DNA of 64,000 nt. Origin: Actinomycetota bacterium (GTDB taxonomy: Bacteria > Actinomycetota > Actinomycetes > S36-B12 > UBA10799). Positions within the stretch are counted from its first letter, which is position 1. Each line of letters begins with the position of its first letter. Positions 24,620 to 33,938 of the stretch are shown one piece after another. The stretch is taken from the NCBI GenBank assembly GCA_020636995.1, contig JACJWU010000004.1, positions 248,001 to 312,000 on the forward strand, in the 5' to 3' direction. The position numbers were made by a program, and so were the translations under genes. The notes under the pieces were generated by a model that made no database searches, had not been told where the DNA came from, and saw only the letters and a list, made by a program, of their open reading frames with translations.

Positions 24620-25207
24620 TCAGCGGAAGTACGCGCGGTACTTGCGCTGCATCACGGGTTTGAGGAACAAGCGCACAGGACCAGGGAGCACGTCATACAC
24701 CTTCTGGTCGGCCGCGGAACCACCATCGGCGATCCACGGGAACACCAGCATCGACAGGTCACCCTGCCGGTTGAAGTCGTTGAATTCCTTCATGTCCGCC
24801 TTGGAGATGTACTTCGCCAGCAGCGGCTCGCCGTCCGCCTCCTCATGGGCGCAATGAGCGGCCAGGACCATGCGCAGGGCTGTCAAGTCCGCAACGGTGC
24901 CCTCGGGCAAAGGTCCTGAGCCTGCGAAATCGTCATCGCAGGCGGCCAGGGCGGCCTGCAACTGCTCGTGCTCGGCCTCCAACGCGGCGATCGTGGCTGT
25001 CTCCTGCTCATCGGTGGACCGCTGCACCACCAACGGGAACAGGTAGGTGTCCTCGCCTTCGTGATGCTGGTGCAGCAGTTGCGAGAACAACGCGTAGTGC
25101 CTGCGCGCACCCGCGGGATCACCGGCCTCCACTCGTTCCTGCACCCGGTCCAGTTCCCGCAGAAAGGCGCGGTGCAGCATTCCGTTCATGGCGAAGTCGA
25201 CCGCCAT
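24620..25207 (-). CDS. Hemerythrin-like HHE domain protein
   Basis: 195 residues, helical; HHE cation-binding domain with H12, the HQHHEGEDTYLFP motif near 46-58, EAEHEQL near 80 and HCAHEE near 120, enough to bind a di-iron centre. C-terminal 60 residues end in a basic region. Could sense or carry O2, NO or iron. ATG overlaps the citrate synthase stop by one base (TGATG), so it is translated from the gltA mRNA; a link with central-carbon or redox state is inferred. Confidence 0.88.
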   Translation of the reverse strand: MAVDFAMNGMLHRAFLRELDRVQERVEAGDPAGARRHYALFSQLLHQHHEGEDTYLFPLVVQRSTDEQETATIAALEAEHEQLQAALAACDDDFAGSGPLPEGTVADLTALRMVLAAHCAHEEADGEPLLAKYISKADMKEFNDFNRQGDLSMLVFPWIADGGSAADQKVYDVLPGPVRLFLKPVMQRKYRAYFR

Positions 25208-26490
25208 CAGCGCTTCTCCATGGGCAGATACTCCCGCTCCGGCGACCCGACATACACCTGCCGCGGCCTACCGATCTTCGTGGCCGGGTCGTTGATCATC
25301 TCGCGCCACTGCGCGATCCAACCGGGAAGCCGGCCCAGGGCGAACAGAACGGTGAACATCTTCGTCGGGAAGCCCATGGCCCGGTAGATCAGCCCCGTGT
25401 AGAAGTCGACGTTCGGGTAGAGCTTGCGAGAGACGAAGAAGTCATCGGCCAGCGCAACCTCCTCGAGGCGCAGCGCGATGTCGAACAGCGGATCGCTGAC
25501 GTTGAGCTGCTCGAAGACCTCCGCGGCGGTCTTGCGCACGATGGCCGCCCGCGGGTCGTAGTTCTTGTACACACGATGCCCGAAACCCATCAGTTTGACG
25601 CCGGGCTCACGGTTTTTCACCCGCACGATGAAGTCGTCGACGGATCCATCGGAGTCGCGAATCTGCTCAAGCATCTCGAGCACTGCCTGATTGGCCCCGC
25701 CGTGCAGGGGACCGAACAGTGCGTTGACTCCGGCCGACACGGACGCGAAGAGGTTGGCATGCGATGAGCCGACGAGCCGGACGGTCGACGTGGAGCAGTT
25801 CTGCTCATGATCTGCATGCAGAAGCAGCAGCAGATCCATCGCACGTGTGATGACCGGGTCGGTGACGTACGGCTCCGCGGGCCACCCGAACGTCATGCGT
25901 AGGAAGCCCTCGACCAGGTTCAGGGAGTTGTCCGGATAGAGCAGCGGCTGCCCCAGCGACTTGCGGTAGGCGTAGGCAGCGATCGTCGGCAGCTTCGCCA
26001 ACAGCCGGTAGGTCGAGATCTCGACTTCATCGTCGTCGAACGGGTCGAGACTGTCCTGGTAGAAGGTGGACAGCGCACTCACGGCGCTGGAGAGCACCGG
26101 CATCGGGTGGGCATCGCGCGGGAAACCGTCGAAGAACCGGCGCAGATCCTCATGCAGGATCGTGTGCATGCGCAGCCGACGGTCGAACTCCGCGAGTTGG
26201 TCCGCTGTGGGCAGCTCGCCGTAGATGAGCAGGTACGACGTCTCGAGATACGTGGACTGACTGGCCAGTTGCTCGATCGGATAACCGCGGTACCGGAGGA
26301 TCCCGCGGTTGCCGTCGATATAGGTGATCGCCGAGGTGCACGCGGCGGTGTTGACGAAACCGCCGTCGAGCGCCACGTGGCCGGTCGTGGCCAGCAGTTT
26401 CGAGGAGTCGATGCCGGACTCGCCGTCAGTGGCGGGTACGACCGGCATCTCCATACTGATGTCGGGCCCGTTCAGGACGTATTCGCTCAC
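25207..26490 (-). CDS. gltA: Citrate synthase
   Basis: 427 residues, condensing oxaloacetate and acetyl-CoA. Catalytic His in SSHANLF... and FGPLHGGANQA near 270, GFGHRVYKNYDPRA near 310, Asp in the late conserved VDFYTG segment. Type II (hexameric-like) length. GTG 26490 (VSEYVLNG) is chosen because TAGCGT lies 7 nt upstream; an ATG at 26583 would add 31 low-complexity residues. Operon with the HHE protein. Confidence 0.95.
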   Translation of the reverse strand: MSEYVLNGPDISMEMPVVPATDGESGIDSSKLLATTGHVALDGGFVNTAACTSAITYIDGNRGILRYRGYPIEQLASQSTYLETSYLLIYGELPTADQLAEFDRRLRMHTILHEDLRRFFDGFPRDAHPMPVLSSAVSALSTFYQDSLDPFDDDEVEISTYRLLAKLPTIAAYAYRKSLGQPLLYPDNSLNLVEGFLRMTFGWPAEPYVTDPVITRAMDLLLLLHADHEQNCSTSTVRLVGSSHANLFASVSAGVNALFGPLHGGANQAVLEMLEQIRDSDGSVDDFIVRVKNREPGVKLMGFGHRVYKNYDPRAAIVRKTAAEVFEQLNVSDPLFDIALRLEEVALADDFFVSRKLYPNVDFYTGLIYRAMGFPTKMFTVLFALGRLPGWIAQWREMINDPATKIGRPRQVYVGSPEREYLPMEKR

Positions 26491-26622
26491 GCCTATCACG
26501 CTAGTAGGGTTGCGCGCGGCGTGGGTGCCCGGGTTGAGAGACGATCCGCCGGCAGCCTGATCCGCCGTACCGGATTCGGCCATCGGACGTGACGACGGCT
26601 CACCACGGAGCCGGACACGCCT

Positions 26623-27678
26623 TCACGCGAGACGCTGGGCCGCCAGTTCCACCGCAGCATCTGAGGCGGTCAGCGCCACTCTGACGTGCTGGTTGCCCCC
26701 CGGCCCGTAGAAATCACCCGGGGCCACCAGGATCCCCCGGTCCGCCAGGGCGTTGACCGTGTCCCAGCACGGCTCACCGCGGGTGGCCCACAGGTAGAGT
26801 CCCGCCTGCGAATGGTCGATCCGGAACCCTGCCGCGGACAACGCCGATCGAAGGACTCCACGTCGGCGGGTGTAGCGCTCGCGCTGCACCCGGACATGCT
26901 CATCGTCGGACCACGCGGCAACCGCTGCCGCCTGGACCGGAAGCGGCACCATCATCCCCGCATGCTTGCGCACCTCGAGCAATCGTGCGACCACGGCCGG
27001 ATCCCCGGCGACGAAGCCGAACCGATAGCCGGCGAGGTTCGAGCGCTTGGACAACGAGTGCAGTGCCAGCAGTCCGGTGTGGTCACCGTCGCTGACCGAC
27101 GGATGCAGGATCGAAACCGGTTCGACGTCCCAGCCCTTCTCGATGTAGCACTCGTCACTGACCACCAGCGAGCCGGTGCGCCGACCGAAAGCCACCACCT
27201 CGCGAAGCTCATCGACGCTCATGACCCGGCCGGTGGGATTCGCAGGCGAGTTCAGCCAGGTCAGCGCCGCCTCGGCGCCCACCGGAGCGGTCCGGCACCC
27301 GGCGATCAGGGCCCCCACTTCGTACGTCGGATACGCGATTTCCGGTGAGGCGACGACATCGGAGGGCCCCAGCCCCAGCAGCGTGGGCAACCAGGCGACG
27401 AACTCCTTGGTGCCGATCAGCGGGAGGATGTCGTCGGGCGAGACGGTCACGTCCAGTGAGCGCTGCATCCAGTCAACGGCCGCCTGCCGGACGGCGGGCG
27501 TGCCGTGCACCGTGGGATATCCGGGGGCATTCGCCGCCTCACACAGGGCTCGCTGAACGATTTCGGGCGTCGGGTCCACGGGAGTTCCCACCGAGAGATC
27601 GACGATTCCGCCCGGCACAGCGGCCGCACGCGCTTTCGCTCCCGCCAGGCGATCCCAGGGGAAGTCAGGCAGTTGCAC
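26623..27678 (-). CDS. dapC: N-succinyl-diaminopimelate aminotransferase
   Basis: 351-residue fold-type I PLP enzyme. NSPANPTGR near 152, DECYIEKGW near 180 and the PLP lysine in HSLSKRSNLAGYRFGF near 218, all as in actinobacterial DapC. Makes N-succinyl-LL-DAP from the keto acid. The GTG start is 2 nt after the ferredoxin stop, so translation is coupled; the fdx-dapC pair is conserved in mycobacteria. With dapD and dapE in the window, three consecutive lysine-pathway steps are present. Confidence 0.93.
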   Translation of the reverse strand: MQLPDFPWDRLAGAKARAAAVPGGIVDLSVGTPVDPTPEIVQRALCEAANAPGYPTVHGTPAVRQAAVDWMQRSLDVTVSPDDILPLIGTKEFVAWLPTLLGLGPSDVVASPEIAYPTYEVGALIAGCRTAPVGAEAALTWLNSPANPTGRVMSVDELREVVAFGRRTGSLVVSDECYIEKGWDVEPVSILHPSVSDGDHTGLLALHSLSKRSNLAGYRFGFVAGDPAVVARLLEVRKHAGMMVPLPVQAAAVAAWSDDEHVRVQRERYTRRRGVLRSALSAAGFRIDHSQAGLYLWATRGEPCWDTVNALADRGILVAPGDFYGPGGNQHVRVALTASDAAVELAAQRLA

Positions 27679-27680
27679 CT

Positions 27681-28007
27681 CTACTCGTCGTGCTGCTGCG
27701 GGGGCAGCGCGGCGATGAAGTCCACATCGTGATCGATCTTGCCGAGTTTGGTGGCGCCACCGGGCGAGCCGATGTTGTTGAAGAAGTCCACGTTGGCCTG
27801 CGTGTACTCGCTCCACTCCTCGGGCACGTCGTCCTCGTAGTAGATCGCCTCGACAGGACATACCGGTTCGCAGGCGCCGCAGTCGACACACTCGTCCGGG
27901 TGGATGTACAACATCCGTTCGCCTTCGTAGATGCAGTCCACCGGACACTCATCGATACACGCTTTGTCCTTGAGGTCCACACATGGCAACGCGATGACGT
28001 ACGTCAC
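27681..28007 (-). CDS. fdxA: 7Fe-8S ferredoxin
   Basis: 108 residues. The motif C-x7-C-x3-C-P followed by CVDCGACEPVCP gives ligands for one 3Fe-4S and one 4Fe-4S cluster in the usual FdxA arrangement; long acidic C-terminal extension. Low-potential electron carrier in the cytosol. GTG 28007 is preceded by AAAGGGA. First gene of the fdxA-dapC operon. Confidence 0.95.
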   Translation of the reverse strand: MTYVIALPCVDLKDKACIDECPVDCIYEGERMLYIHPDECVDCGACEPVCPVEAIYYEDDVPEEWSEYTQANVDFFNNIGSPGGATKLGKIDHDVDFIAALPPQQHDE

Positions 28008-28107
28008 GACCGGTCCCTTTCTCGACGCCGGGCTCGCACCCGATGGCACAAGGCTATAGCCAGATCCCGTGGGGGACGCACCCGTACCGGACCTACGGCC
28101 TTCGGAA

Positions 28108-28575
28108 CTACCCCAAGCGGTGGTCGAGGTAGACCAGCGGAGGGGCGGTGAGGTTCTCGTAGACGATCCGTTGCACCCGGCCGACCACGATGGAATGGTC
28201 TCCGGCCGGATGGATCTCCTCGGTGGTGCACCCGAGGTGCCCGATGGAACCTGTCAGCACGGCGATCCCGTCGTCATCGCGCTCGAACTCCACCAGACTC
28301 ATCTGCCCGGCAAGCGGCCGGCCGCGTTCGGCGAACCAGCGTGCCGCCGGCGCCTGCTGCGCGGACAACAGATTGACCACCCATCGCGGCGCGGCGTGGA
28401 TCGCATCATGGAAACGGGAGTCCTGCTGCACACAGAACAGGACAAGCTGCGGGTCCAGGGACACCGAGGTGAACGAGTTCGCGGTCATGGCGTGATCCTC
28501 GTCGCCGACGCGGGCCGTCACCACCACGACCCCGCTGGCCACACGGGCCATCAGCCCCTTGAACGCATCCCTCAC
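28108..28575 (-). CDS. Flavin reductase-like FMN-binding protein
   Basis: 155 residues; flavin reductase domain with GVVVVTAR near 15, MTANSFTSVSLDPQLVLFCV near 30-50, FHDAIHAAPRWVVNLL and a final LVYLDHRLG. Supplies reduced flavin to a two-component monooxygenase or acts as a small NAD(P)H:FMN reductase; no partner oxygenase is adjacent. The GTG start is 10 bp from the stop of the FtsH-like gene, so the two are probably cotranscribed. Confidence 0.88.
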   Translation of the reverse strand: MRDAFKGLMARVASGVVVVTARVGDEDHAMTANSFTSVSLDPQLVLFCVQQDSRFHDAIHAAPRWVVNLLSAQQAPAARWFAERGRPLAGQMSLVEFERDDDGIAVLTGSIGHLGCTTEEIHPAGDHSIVVGRVQRIVYENLTAPPLVYLDHRLG

Positions 28576-28585
28576 CCAGGCAACG

Positions 28586-30484
28586 CTAGTGCTGCCCGGT
28601 CCGCCTCGCCTGTCCGTGCTCGGCGACCCTCACGTCCACGACATCCTGCTGCAGGATCTCGAGGATCTCAGTGCCCACCAGTTCGTGACGATCCAAGAGG
28701 GCGTCACGAAGATCTCCCAGCAGGTGCCGGTGCTGCTCCAGGACCCGGCGGGCCACGAGCTTCTGGTCGGCAAGCAACCGTTCAACAGCCTCTCTGCTCG
28801 GTCCGTCCGCGATCACCCGGCCCACGAGGTTGGTGTCGGACATGGCACCCCCCGAGACTGCGGACAGGTTGATCAGGGACCCCACCATTCCTGCCGCCCC
28901 AACCATCTGCGCGGCGACCGTGGTCGCATAGTTCAGGTCCGAACTCGGACCGGTCGAGGTCTCCCCGAAGAACAGCTCCTCGGCCACCATGCCGCCGAAG
29001 GCGATCTGGATCAGGGCGAGCAACTCGCTGCGGCTACGCGTGAACACGTCCTCCGTGTCGTTGTGGGCGAGCAGGCCGAGGGCGTCCTTGCGTTTGATGA
29101 TGGTCAGCACCTCGAGGCGGCGCTGCGGGGCCACGACGTGGGCGACCACCGCATGCCCCGCTTCGTGCGTTGCGATCAGCCGCGCCTCGTGATCGGTGTA
29201 GGCGACCGGCTGCCCCAGCCCGACGTCGGCAACGAGCCTGGCGGCGTGCACGTCGCGCAGGTTCATTGCCCGCGAGCCACGCCGCAGGGCCTCCACCAGC
29301 GCCTCGTCGAAGAGGTTCTCCAGCCGTGCCGGCGTGTACCCGGTGGTCAGTGCCGCGAGTTGGTCGCGCACGTGGTCGTCATCGAGTTCCGGCTCATGCG
29401 CACGCTTGTCGAGCATCAGGTCGATGATCTCGCGCCGACCCTTCTTCCCCGGCGGTTCGAAGGTCAGGATCCGGTCGAAGCGCCCCGGCCGCAGCAGTGC
29501 GGGGTCGAGGGCCGATGCCCGGTTGGTGGCCGCGATGAGCATCACGTTGGTGGGATGCGGTCGCGGACGCCTGATCTGCCGATGCGCCGGCAATAGCAGA
29601 TTCAGGTTGTCGACGATTCGGCCGACGAACGCCTGCCAACCGCTCGGTTCATCGAAGGACTGCATCTGGACGAGCAGTTCGTTGACCACACCACCGGTGC
29701 CCTCGCTGACCATGGAGGCGTTGCTGATCGGCCCATCGGCGGCTGCAGGCAGGCCCTGCATGCCACCGCAGGCAGCCACCTGCGACGCGGTGCTCTGGTT
29801 GAGCCCACCACGCGCGGTGGCGATCGCATCGATCTCTTCCATGAAGCCGATCGCCCCGCCTTCCCGGCGGGCGGTCTTGCGCAAGGCCCGGAAATACGAG
29901 CGGATCTTGCGTGCCGTGGCCCCGTAGTACATGGACTGGAACGAGGTCGCGCTGACGAAGAGGAACGGGACATCCGCCTCTGCCGCCATCGCCTTCGCGA
30001 CGTACGTCTTGCCCGTACCCGGGGTCCCTTCGAACAACAGCCCGCGCCGGGACGTTCCGCCCATCTGCTCCGCGAAACTGCGGTGGGCCAGGAACAGGTT
30101 GAGCGACCGTACGACTTCACCCTTCACCGCATCGATGCCACGGACGTCGTCGAAGTCGATCCCGATCTGATCCGGCCGGTAGGTGACATGTGGAGAGCGC
30201 CCAGCCACGATCGTCGTGCCGAGAAGCGTGCCGATCAGCACGAGGAAGAAGATCCCCACGATGAGCAGGAAGGGGTCGATGGCAGGAAGGGACAGAGCCG
30301 TGAAGTCCACGGCACGGCCGGTGAGGATGCGGAACCACAACCACAAGGCGGGCACTGCGAGCATCAGGGCGATCGTCAGCAGTCGCCGCTGGCGGTTGCG
30401 CTCCCGGGATCGGCCGACGTCGGCGTCCGCAGCACGCAACCGACCACCGGCGACCTCGCTCAGTATCTGGTCGGATGGTTCCAT
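28586..30484 (-). CDS. FtsH-related AAA membrane metalloprotease
   Basis: 632 residues. Two membrane helices (about 35-55 and 70-95), AAA domain with Walker A GTPGTGKT near 155, Walker B ending FMEEID in place of FIDEID, an insertion of about 75 residues before sensor 1 (ATN), arginine-finger region LLRPGRFDR, then an M41 protease domain with HEAGHAVVAH near 437 and a distal Asp in SSDLNYAT. The insertion and Walker B change set it apart from housekeeping FtsH, so it is likely a second, specialised copy. GAGGAGG precedes the ATG. Confidence 0.88.
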   Translation of the reverse strand: MEPSDQILSEVAGGRLRAADADVGRSRERNRQRRLLTIALMLAVPALWLWFRILTGRAVDFTALSLPAIDPFLLIVGIFFLVLIGTLLGTTIVAGRSPHVTYRPDQIGIDFDDVRGIDAVKGEVVRSLNLFLAHRSFAEQMGGTSRRGLLFEGTPGTGKTYVAKAMAAEADVPFLFVSATSFQSMYYGATARKIRSYFRALRKTARREGGAIGFMEEIDAIATARGGLNQSTASQVAACGGMQGLPAAADGPISNASMVSEGTGGVVNELLVQMQSFDEPSGWQAFVGRIVDNLNLLLPAHRQIRRPRPHPTNVMLIAATNRASALDPALLRPGRFDRILTFEPPGKKGRREIIDLMLDKRAHEPELDDDHVRDQLAALTTGYTPARLENLFDEALVEALRRGSRAMNLRDVHAARLVADVGLGQPVAYTDHEARLIATHEAGHAVVAHVVAPQRRLEVLTIIKRKDALGLLAHNDTEDVFTRSRSELLALIQIAFGGMVAEELFFGETSTGPSSDLNYATTVAAQMVGAAGMVGSLINLSAVSGGAMSDTNLVGRVIADGPSREAVERLLADQKLVARRVLEQHRHLLGDLRDALLDRHELVGTEILEILQQDVVDVRVAEHGQARRTGQH

Positions 30485-30574
30485 CGGGGCCTCCTCTCAG
30501 ATCGTCCCCACTACGCAGCGTGCGCCTATTCCCGCCGTACGGGTACCTATGACCGATGGATCCACCCGTTCGGG

Positions 30575-31468
30575 CTACTCCGAACGAGTGACACCGTTGA
30601 ACAGATCGCATTCGCGGCCCTGTTCATCGAACGGTCCGGCGAGTTGGCCGGCGGCGATCCGGAAGTGCTCCACGCCCATGGCCTTGGTGCCCAGGTTGTT
30701 GCTGAGTGCGAAGAATCCTCCGTCGGTCTGCACCTGCGAGGCGTGCTGCGCCAGCGCCTCCATCTTCGTGTCCAGCAGATCCGAGAAGTCCACTGACGTC
30801 GTGACGAGTTCGTCCTCGGTGCCGATCGGAAGGTTGTCCGGATCCATCGCCGCGAATCCGGTGTCCTCGCCGGCTTCCCGCAGTGCGCGGATACCGTCGC
30901 GCAGCATCCCCTTCGGCAGCGCCGTCCAGTAGACCTTGCTCACCTTCCACGGTTCACCGAGATCGAGCCGGAAGGACGGGACAGCCGCCAGTGACACGGC
31001 GTACATGAGCACTCGGTGGGCTTGGATGTGGTCCGGGTGTCCGTATCCGCCGAAGTCGTCGTAGGTGACCGCCACCTGCGGCCGGACCTCGCGGATCACG
31101 GCCACGAGGTCGGAGGCTGCCTCCAGCAGATCGGCGCGCCAGAAGCAGTCGTCGCGGTTGTTGGAATCGGTTCCCATCATCCCGCTGTCGCGGTACTTGT
31201 GCGGCGCACCCAGCAGACGCCAGTCGGTGACACCCAACACCCTCATCGAAGCGGCCAGTTCCTCGTACCGATGTTCCCCGAGGCGGTCCTCCTGATCTGC
31301 GGCAAGATGCTGAGCGTCCTCGAGCAGGATCTCGCCCTCTTCCCCGAGGGTACAGGTCACGAGAGTGACCTGGACGCCATCGCGGACGTAGCCCGCCATG
31401 AGCGCGCCTGTTGTGATGGTCTCGTCATCCGGGTGGGCGTGCACGATCAGGAGTCGTCGATCAGCCAT
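30575..31468 (-). CDS. mshB: GlcNAc-Ins deacetylase MshB (mycothiol synthesis)
   Basis: 297 residues, PIG-L/LmbE family. Zinc site AHPDDE near 12 and GHPDHIQAH near 145 as in MshB; it deacetylates GlcNAc-inositol, the second step to mycothiol. Length and the Y-D-D-F-G-G-Y-G-H-P motif separate it from Mca, which is also present at 60269-61099. ATG 31468 has TAGGCT at 6 nt, leaderless. Divergent from the S9 peptidase gene. Confidence 0.92.
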   Translation of the reverse strand: MADRRLLIVHAHPDDETITTGALMAGYVRDGVQVTLVTCTLGEEGEILLEDAQHLAADQEDRLGEHRYEELAASMRVLGVTDWRLLGAPHKYRDSGMMGTDSNNRDDCFWRADLLEAASDLVAVIREVRPQVAVTYDDFGGYGHPDHIQAHRVLMYAVSLAAVPSFRLDLGEPWKVSKVYWTALPKGMLRDGIRALREAGEDTGFAAMDPDNLPIGTEDELVTTSVDFSDLLDTKMEALAQHASQVQTDGGFFALSNNLGTKAMGVEHFRIAAGQLAGPFDEQGRECDLFNGVTRSE

Positions 31469-31583
31469 TGCTCAAGCCTAGGACCTGATCGTGGCACGGT
31501 CACGCGGCCGCTGTCCCAGGTGCTGCGTCCACGCACTGTTGCCGCGGGTCGCTGCTCGCGTCCGCCGATGTTGAGTGTTGCGT

Positions 31584-31616
31584 GGTTACCGGTTTCGGGG
31601 TCGGGGATCGGTAACC
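31584..31616. promoter_or_regulatory. Inverted repeat between mshB and peptidase gene
   Basis: GGTTACCG (31584-31591) and CGGTAACC (31609-31616) are perfectly complementary around 17 nt, in the divergent gap and 50 bp before the peptidase ATG. It may be an operator or part of a hairpin; nothing else notable in this gap. Confidence 0.4.
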
Positions 31617-31665
31617 GTGCAGCAGTCAAGGGTCATGCCCGCTCGGCCGCCCTACGCTTGGCGGC

Positions 31666-33660
31666 ATGGAGACCTATCCACGCCAGGCAGCGCTGACCGG
31701 ACAATTCCGCCACGGCCAGCCCCGCACGTTCCGGGTCACGGAGTCGGCGGTCTACTTCCTGCGCTCGTCGGGCAGTCGCGATGCGGCGTTGCGGCTCTTC
31801 CGGTGGGATCGCCGGACAGGTTCGACGCGGGAACTGCTCGTGGGCACCGGTGAACCGACAGCAGCGGAACTGGCGATGCGAGAGCGCCTGCGAGAGAGCG
31901 CCACAGGTATCACCGCCTACGACGTGCGCAACGACCGGGTGGTGGCCGGTGCGGGAGGCGGACTGCTGCTCTGGGACACCCAGGCAGGCGCCCGCCCACT
32001 CGAGCCCGCGCGGGCCGCCTACGATCCGCGGATCAGCCCCGATGGCCGGTGGATCAGCTGGGTGTCGGGCGGCGCACTGAACATCTGCGACTGGGACGGC
32101 ACGGATCACCGGATCCTGGTGGCCGGCGACGACGGGGCGACGTGGGCGGTGTGCGACTTCATCGCGGCTGAGGAACTCGGACGCAGCCGCGGCTACTGGT
32201 GGCTACCGGACTCGACAGGCCTGTTGGTGCAACGCACCGACGAGTCACCGGTGCCCGTGTGGCACCGCAGCGATCCCGCCCATCCGGACCGCGAACCCGC
32301 CCGGCAGCGCTACCCCCATGCCGGCGCCGCGAACGCCGCAGTGGAGTTGTGGCGATTCGGTCTCGACGGTGAGGGCGAACGGGTGGCATTACCCGCTGCG
32401 GAGTACCTCGCAACCGTGCGTGGGGACGTCATCGGGCTGATGGACCGCGCACAGACCCGATTGACCATGGTGGACCGGACAGGTGAGCCCCTCGGCGAGC
32501 TCGTGCAGGAGCCCTGGCTGGATCTGGTTCCAGGACTGCCCCGACGCAGTGGCGAACTCGTCGCGTGGACCGATGACGCACGCCGGCGCCTGACGATTGC
32601 CGGCGAGGCCGTGACACCAGCAGACGTTCACCTGCGCACCTATCTCGGCGAGATCGATGGAGTGCACTTCGTCGCCGCGTGCAGCTCCCCCGCCGAGAGC
32701 AGGATCGGATGCATCGACGCCAATGGTTTCCGCTGGTTGTCCGAGCCTGATCGCTACACGACAGCCACCGTCGACGGGGACCTGATCGTCAGCAGCGAAG
32801 CGACGTGGGACCGGTACGGAACGGTGGTGACCATCCGGGACCGGGACTTCATGCCCCTCGAGACCGTCCCGACTCTGGCTGAGACACCGTTGGTCGATGC
32901 GCGGCCCATGCCGGTGCCGGCCGGACTCGACGATGTGCAAACCGTCGTGCTCATGCCCAGCGAGCAGCCCGAAGGCCCAGTGCCGATTCTGATGAACCCC
33001 TACGGCGGCCCGCACGCACAACGCGTGCTCGCCGCACGCAACGCCTACGCGGGCGCACAGTGGCTGGCCGATCAGGGGTTCTGTGTCGTGATCGCCGACG
33101 GCCGTGGGACGCCCGGACAGTCTCCGGCATGGGAGCAGTGCATCGCGGGCAACCTGCGGGACGCCGCACTGGAGGACCAGGTGGTGGCACTCGAGCGCGT
33201 CGTGCAGGCCTTCCCGGAACAGGTCGACCCGACCCGGGTCGGGATCCTCGGCTGGTCCTATGGCGGCTATCTGGCAGCGCTGGCGGTACTACGGCGCCCG
33301 GATGTCTTCCATGCGGCGATCGCGGGTGCACCGGTCACCGAATGGCGCCTCTACGACACGGCCTACACCGAGCGGTACCTCGGCGACCCCGGCGTCGATG
33401 CCGGGCCGTACGACCACTGCTCGCTGATCCCCCTGGCCGGCGATCTCCAGCGACCGTTGCTGTTGATCCACGGACTCGCCGACGACAACGTCTTCGCGGC
33501 CCACACGCTGCAACTGTCGTCGGCGTTGCTGGCCGCCGGTCGGCCCCACGAGGTGCTGCCGCTGTCGGGCGTGACCCACATGACCCCCCAGGCGGAGGTA
33601 GCCGAGAACCTGCTACTCATGCAGGTCGACTTCTTCCGCCGGCACCTCACGGAAGGTTGA
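31666..33660 (+). CDS. S9 prolyl oligopeptidase / DPP IV-like peptidase
   Basis: 664 residues. N-terminal beta-propeller (about 30-420) and C-terminal alpha/beta-hydrolase with Ser in GWSYGGYLA near 530, Asp in GLADDNVFA near 608 and His in GVTHM near 640. No signal peptide, so it is cytosolic and probably trims proline-containing peptides; neighbouring dpp genes import such peptides. TACGCT lies 7 nt before the ATG. The stop codon lies in the stem of a hairpin shared with the convergent AbrB-type gene. Confidence 0.92.
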   Translation: METYPRQAALTGQFRHGQPRTFRVTESAVYFLRSSGSRDAALRLFRWDRRTGSTRELLVGTGEPTAAELAMRERLRESATGITAYDVRNDRVVAGAGGGLLLWDTQAGARPLEPARAAYDPRISPDGRWISWVSGGALNICDWDGTDHRILVAGDDGATWAVCDFIAAEELGRSRGYWWLPDSTGLLVQRTDESPVPVWHRSDPAHPDREPARQRYPHAGAANAAVELWRFGLDGEGERVALPAAEYLATVRGDVIGLMDRAQTRLTMVDRTGEPLGELVQEPWLDLVPGLPRRSGELVAWTDDARRRLTIAGEAVTPADVHLRTYLGEIDGVHFVAACSSPAESRIGCIDANGFRWLSEPDRYTTATVDGDLIVSSEATWDRYGTVVTIRDRDFMPLETVPTLAETPLVDARPMPVPAGLDDVQTVVLMPSEQPEGPVPILMNPYGGPHAQRVLAARNAYAGAQWLADQGFCVVIADGRGTPGQSPAWEQCIAGNLRDAALEDQVVALERVVQAFPEQVDPTRVGILGWSYGGYLAALAVLRRPDVFHAAIAGAPVTEWRLYDTAYTERYLGDPGVDAGPYDHCSLIPLAGDLQRPLLLIHGLADDNVFAAHTLQLSSALLAAGRPHEVLPLSGVTHMTPQAEVAENLLLMQVDFFRRHLTEG

Positions 33661-33700
33661 ATGAAACCGACCACCTAGTTGTCGTTCTGATTCAACCTTC
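33652..33700. terminator. Hairpin between convergent genes
   Basis: GAAGGTTGAAT (33652-33662) and ATTCAACCTTC (33690-33700) form a perfect 11-bp stem around 27 nt. The left arm includes the peptidase TGA stop; the right arm ends 18 bp before the AbrB-like stop. No T-run follows on either strand, so intrinsic termination is plausible only in the T-less form described for actinobacteria. Confidence 0.5.
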
Positions 33701-33718
33701 GTGGCTGACGTGACCCGC

Positions 33719-33919
33719 TCAAGCGGGATCCTCGGAGATCCCCAGCTTGGCGATGAGTCGATCCATCTCGGGGTGGGTGAGCAGGATCAACGTCTTCTTC
33801 GTTCGGCCCCGCAAGAGGACCACCTTGTCCCCTTCCGCGAGACCGAGTTCTTTCCGGGCCTCAACCGGGATCACAATCTGGCCTTTCGTTCCGACGGTGG
33901 CCATCCCTAGAAGCTTCAT
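33719..33919 (-). CDS. AbrB/SpoVT-type DNA-binding protein
   Basis: 66 residues. N-terminal swapped-hairpin AbrB domain (ATVGTKGQIVIPVEARKELGLAEGDKV), then a short hydrophobic C-terminus. Such proteins are either antitoxins (MazE/VapB) or small regulators; no toxin ORF adjoins on either side, so a free-standing regulator is favoured. ATG 33919 follows GGGAG; the longer frame to 33967 would start within its own promoter. Expression from the palindromic promoter upstream suggests autoregulation. Confidence 0.85.
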   Translation of the reverse strand: MKLLGMATVGTKGQIVIPVEARKELGLAEGDKVVLLRGRTKKTLILLTHPEMDRLIAKLGISEDPA

Positions 33920-33938
33920 GTCCGACTCCCATCCCCAG

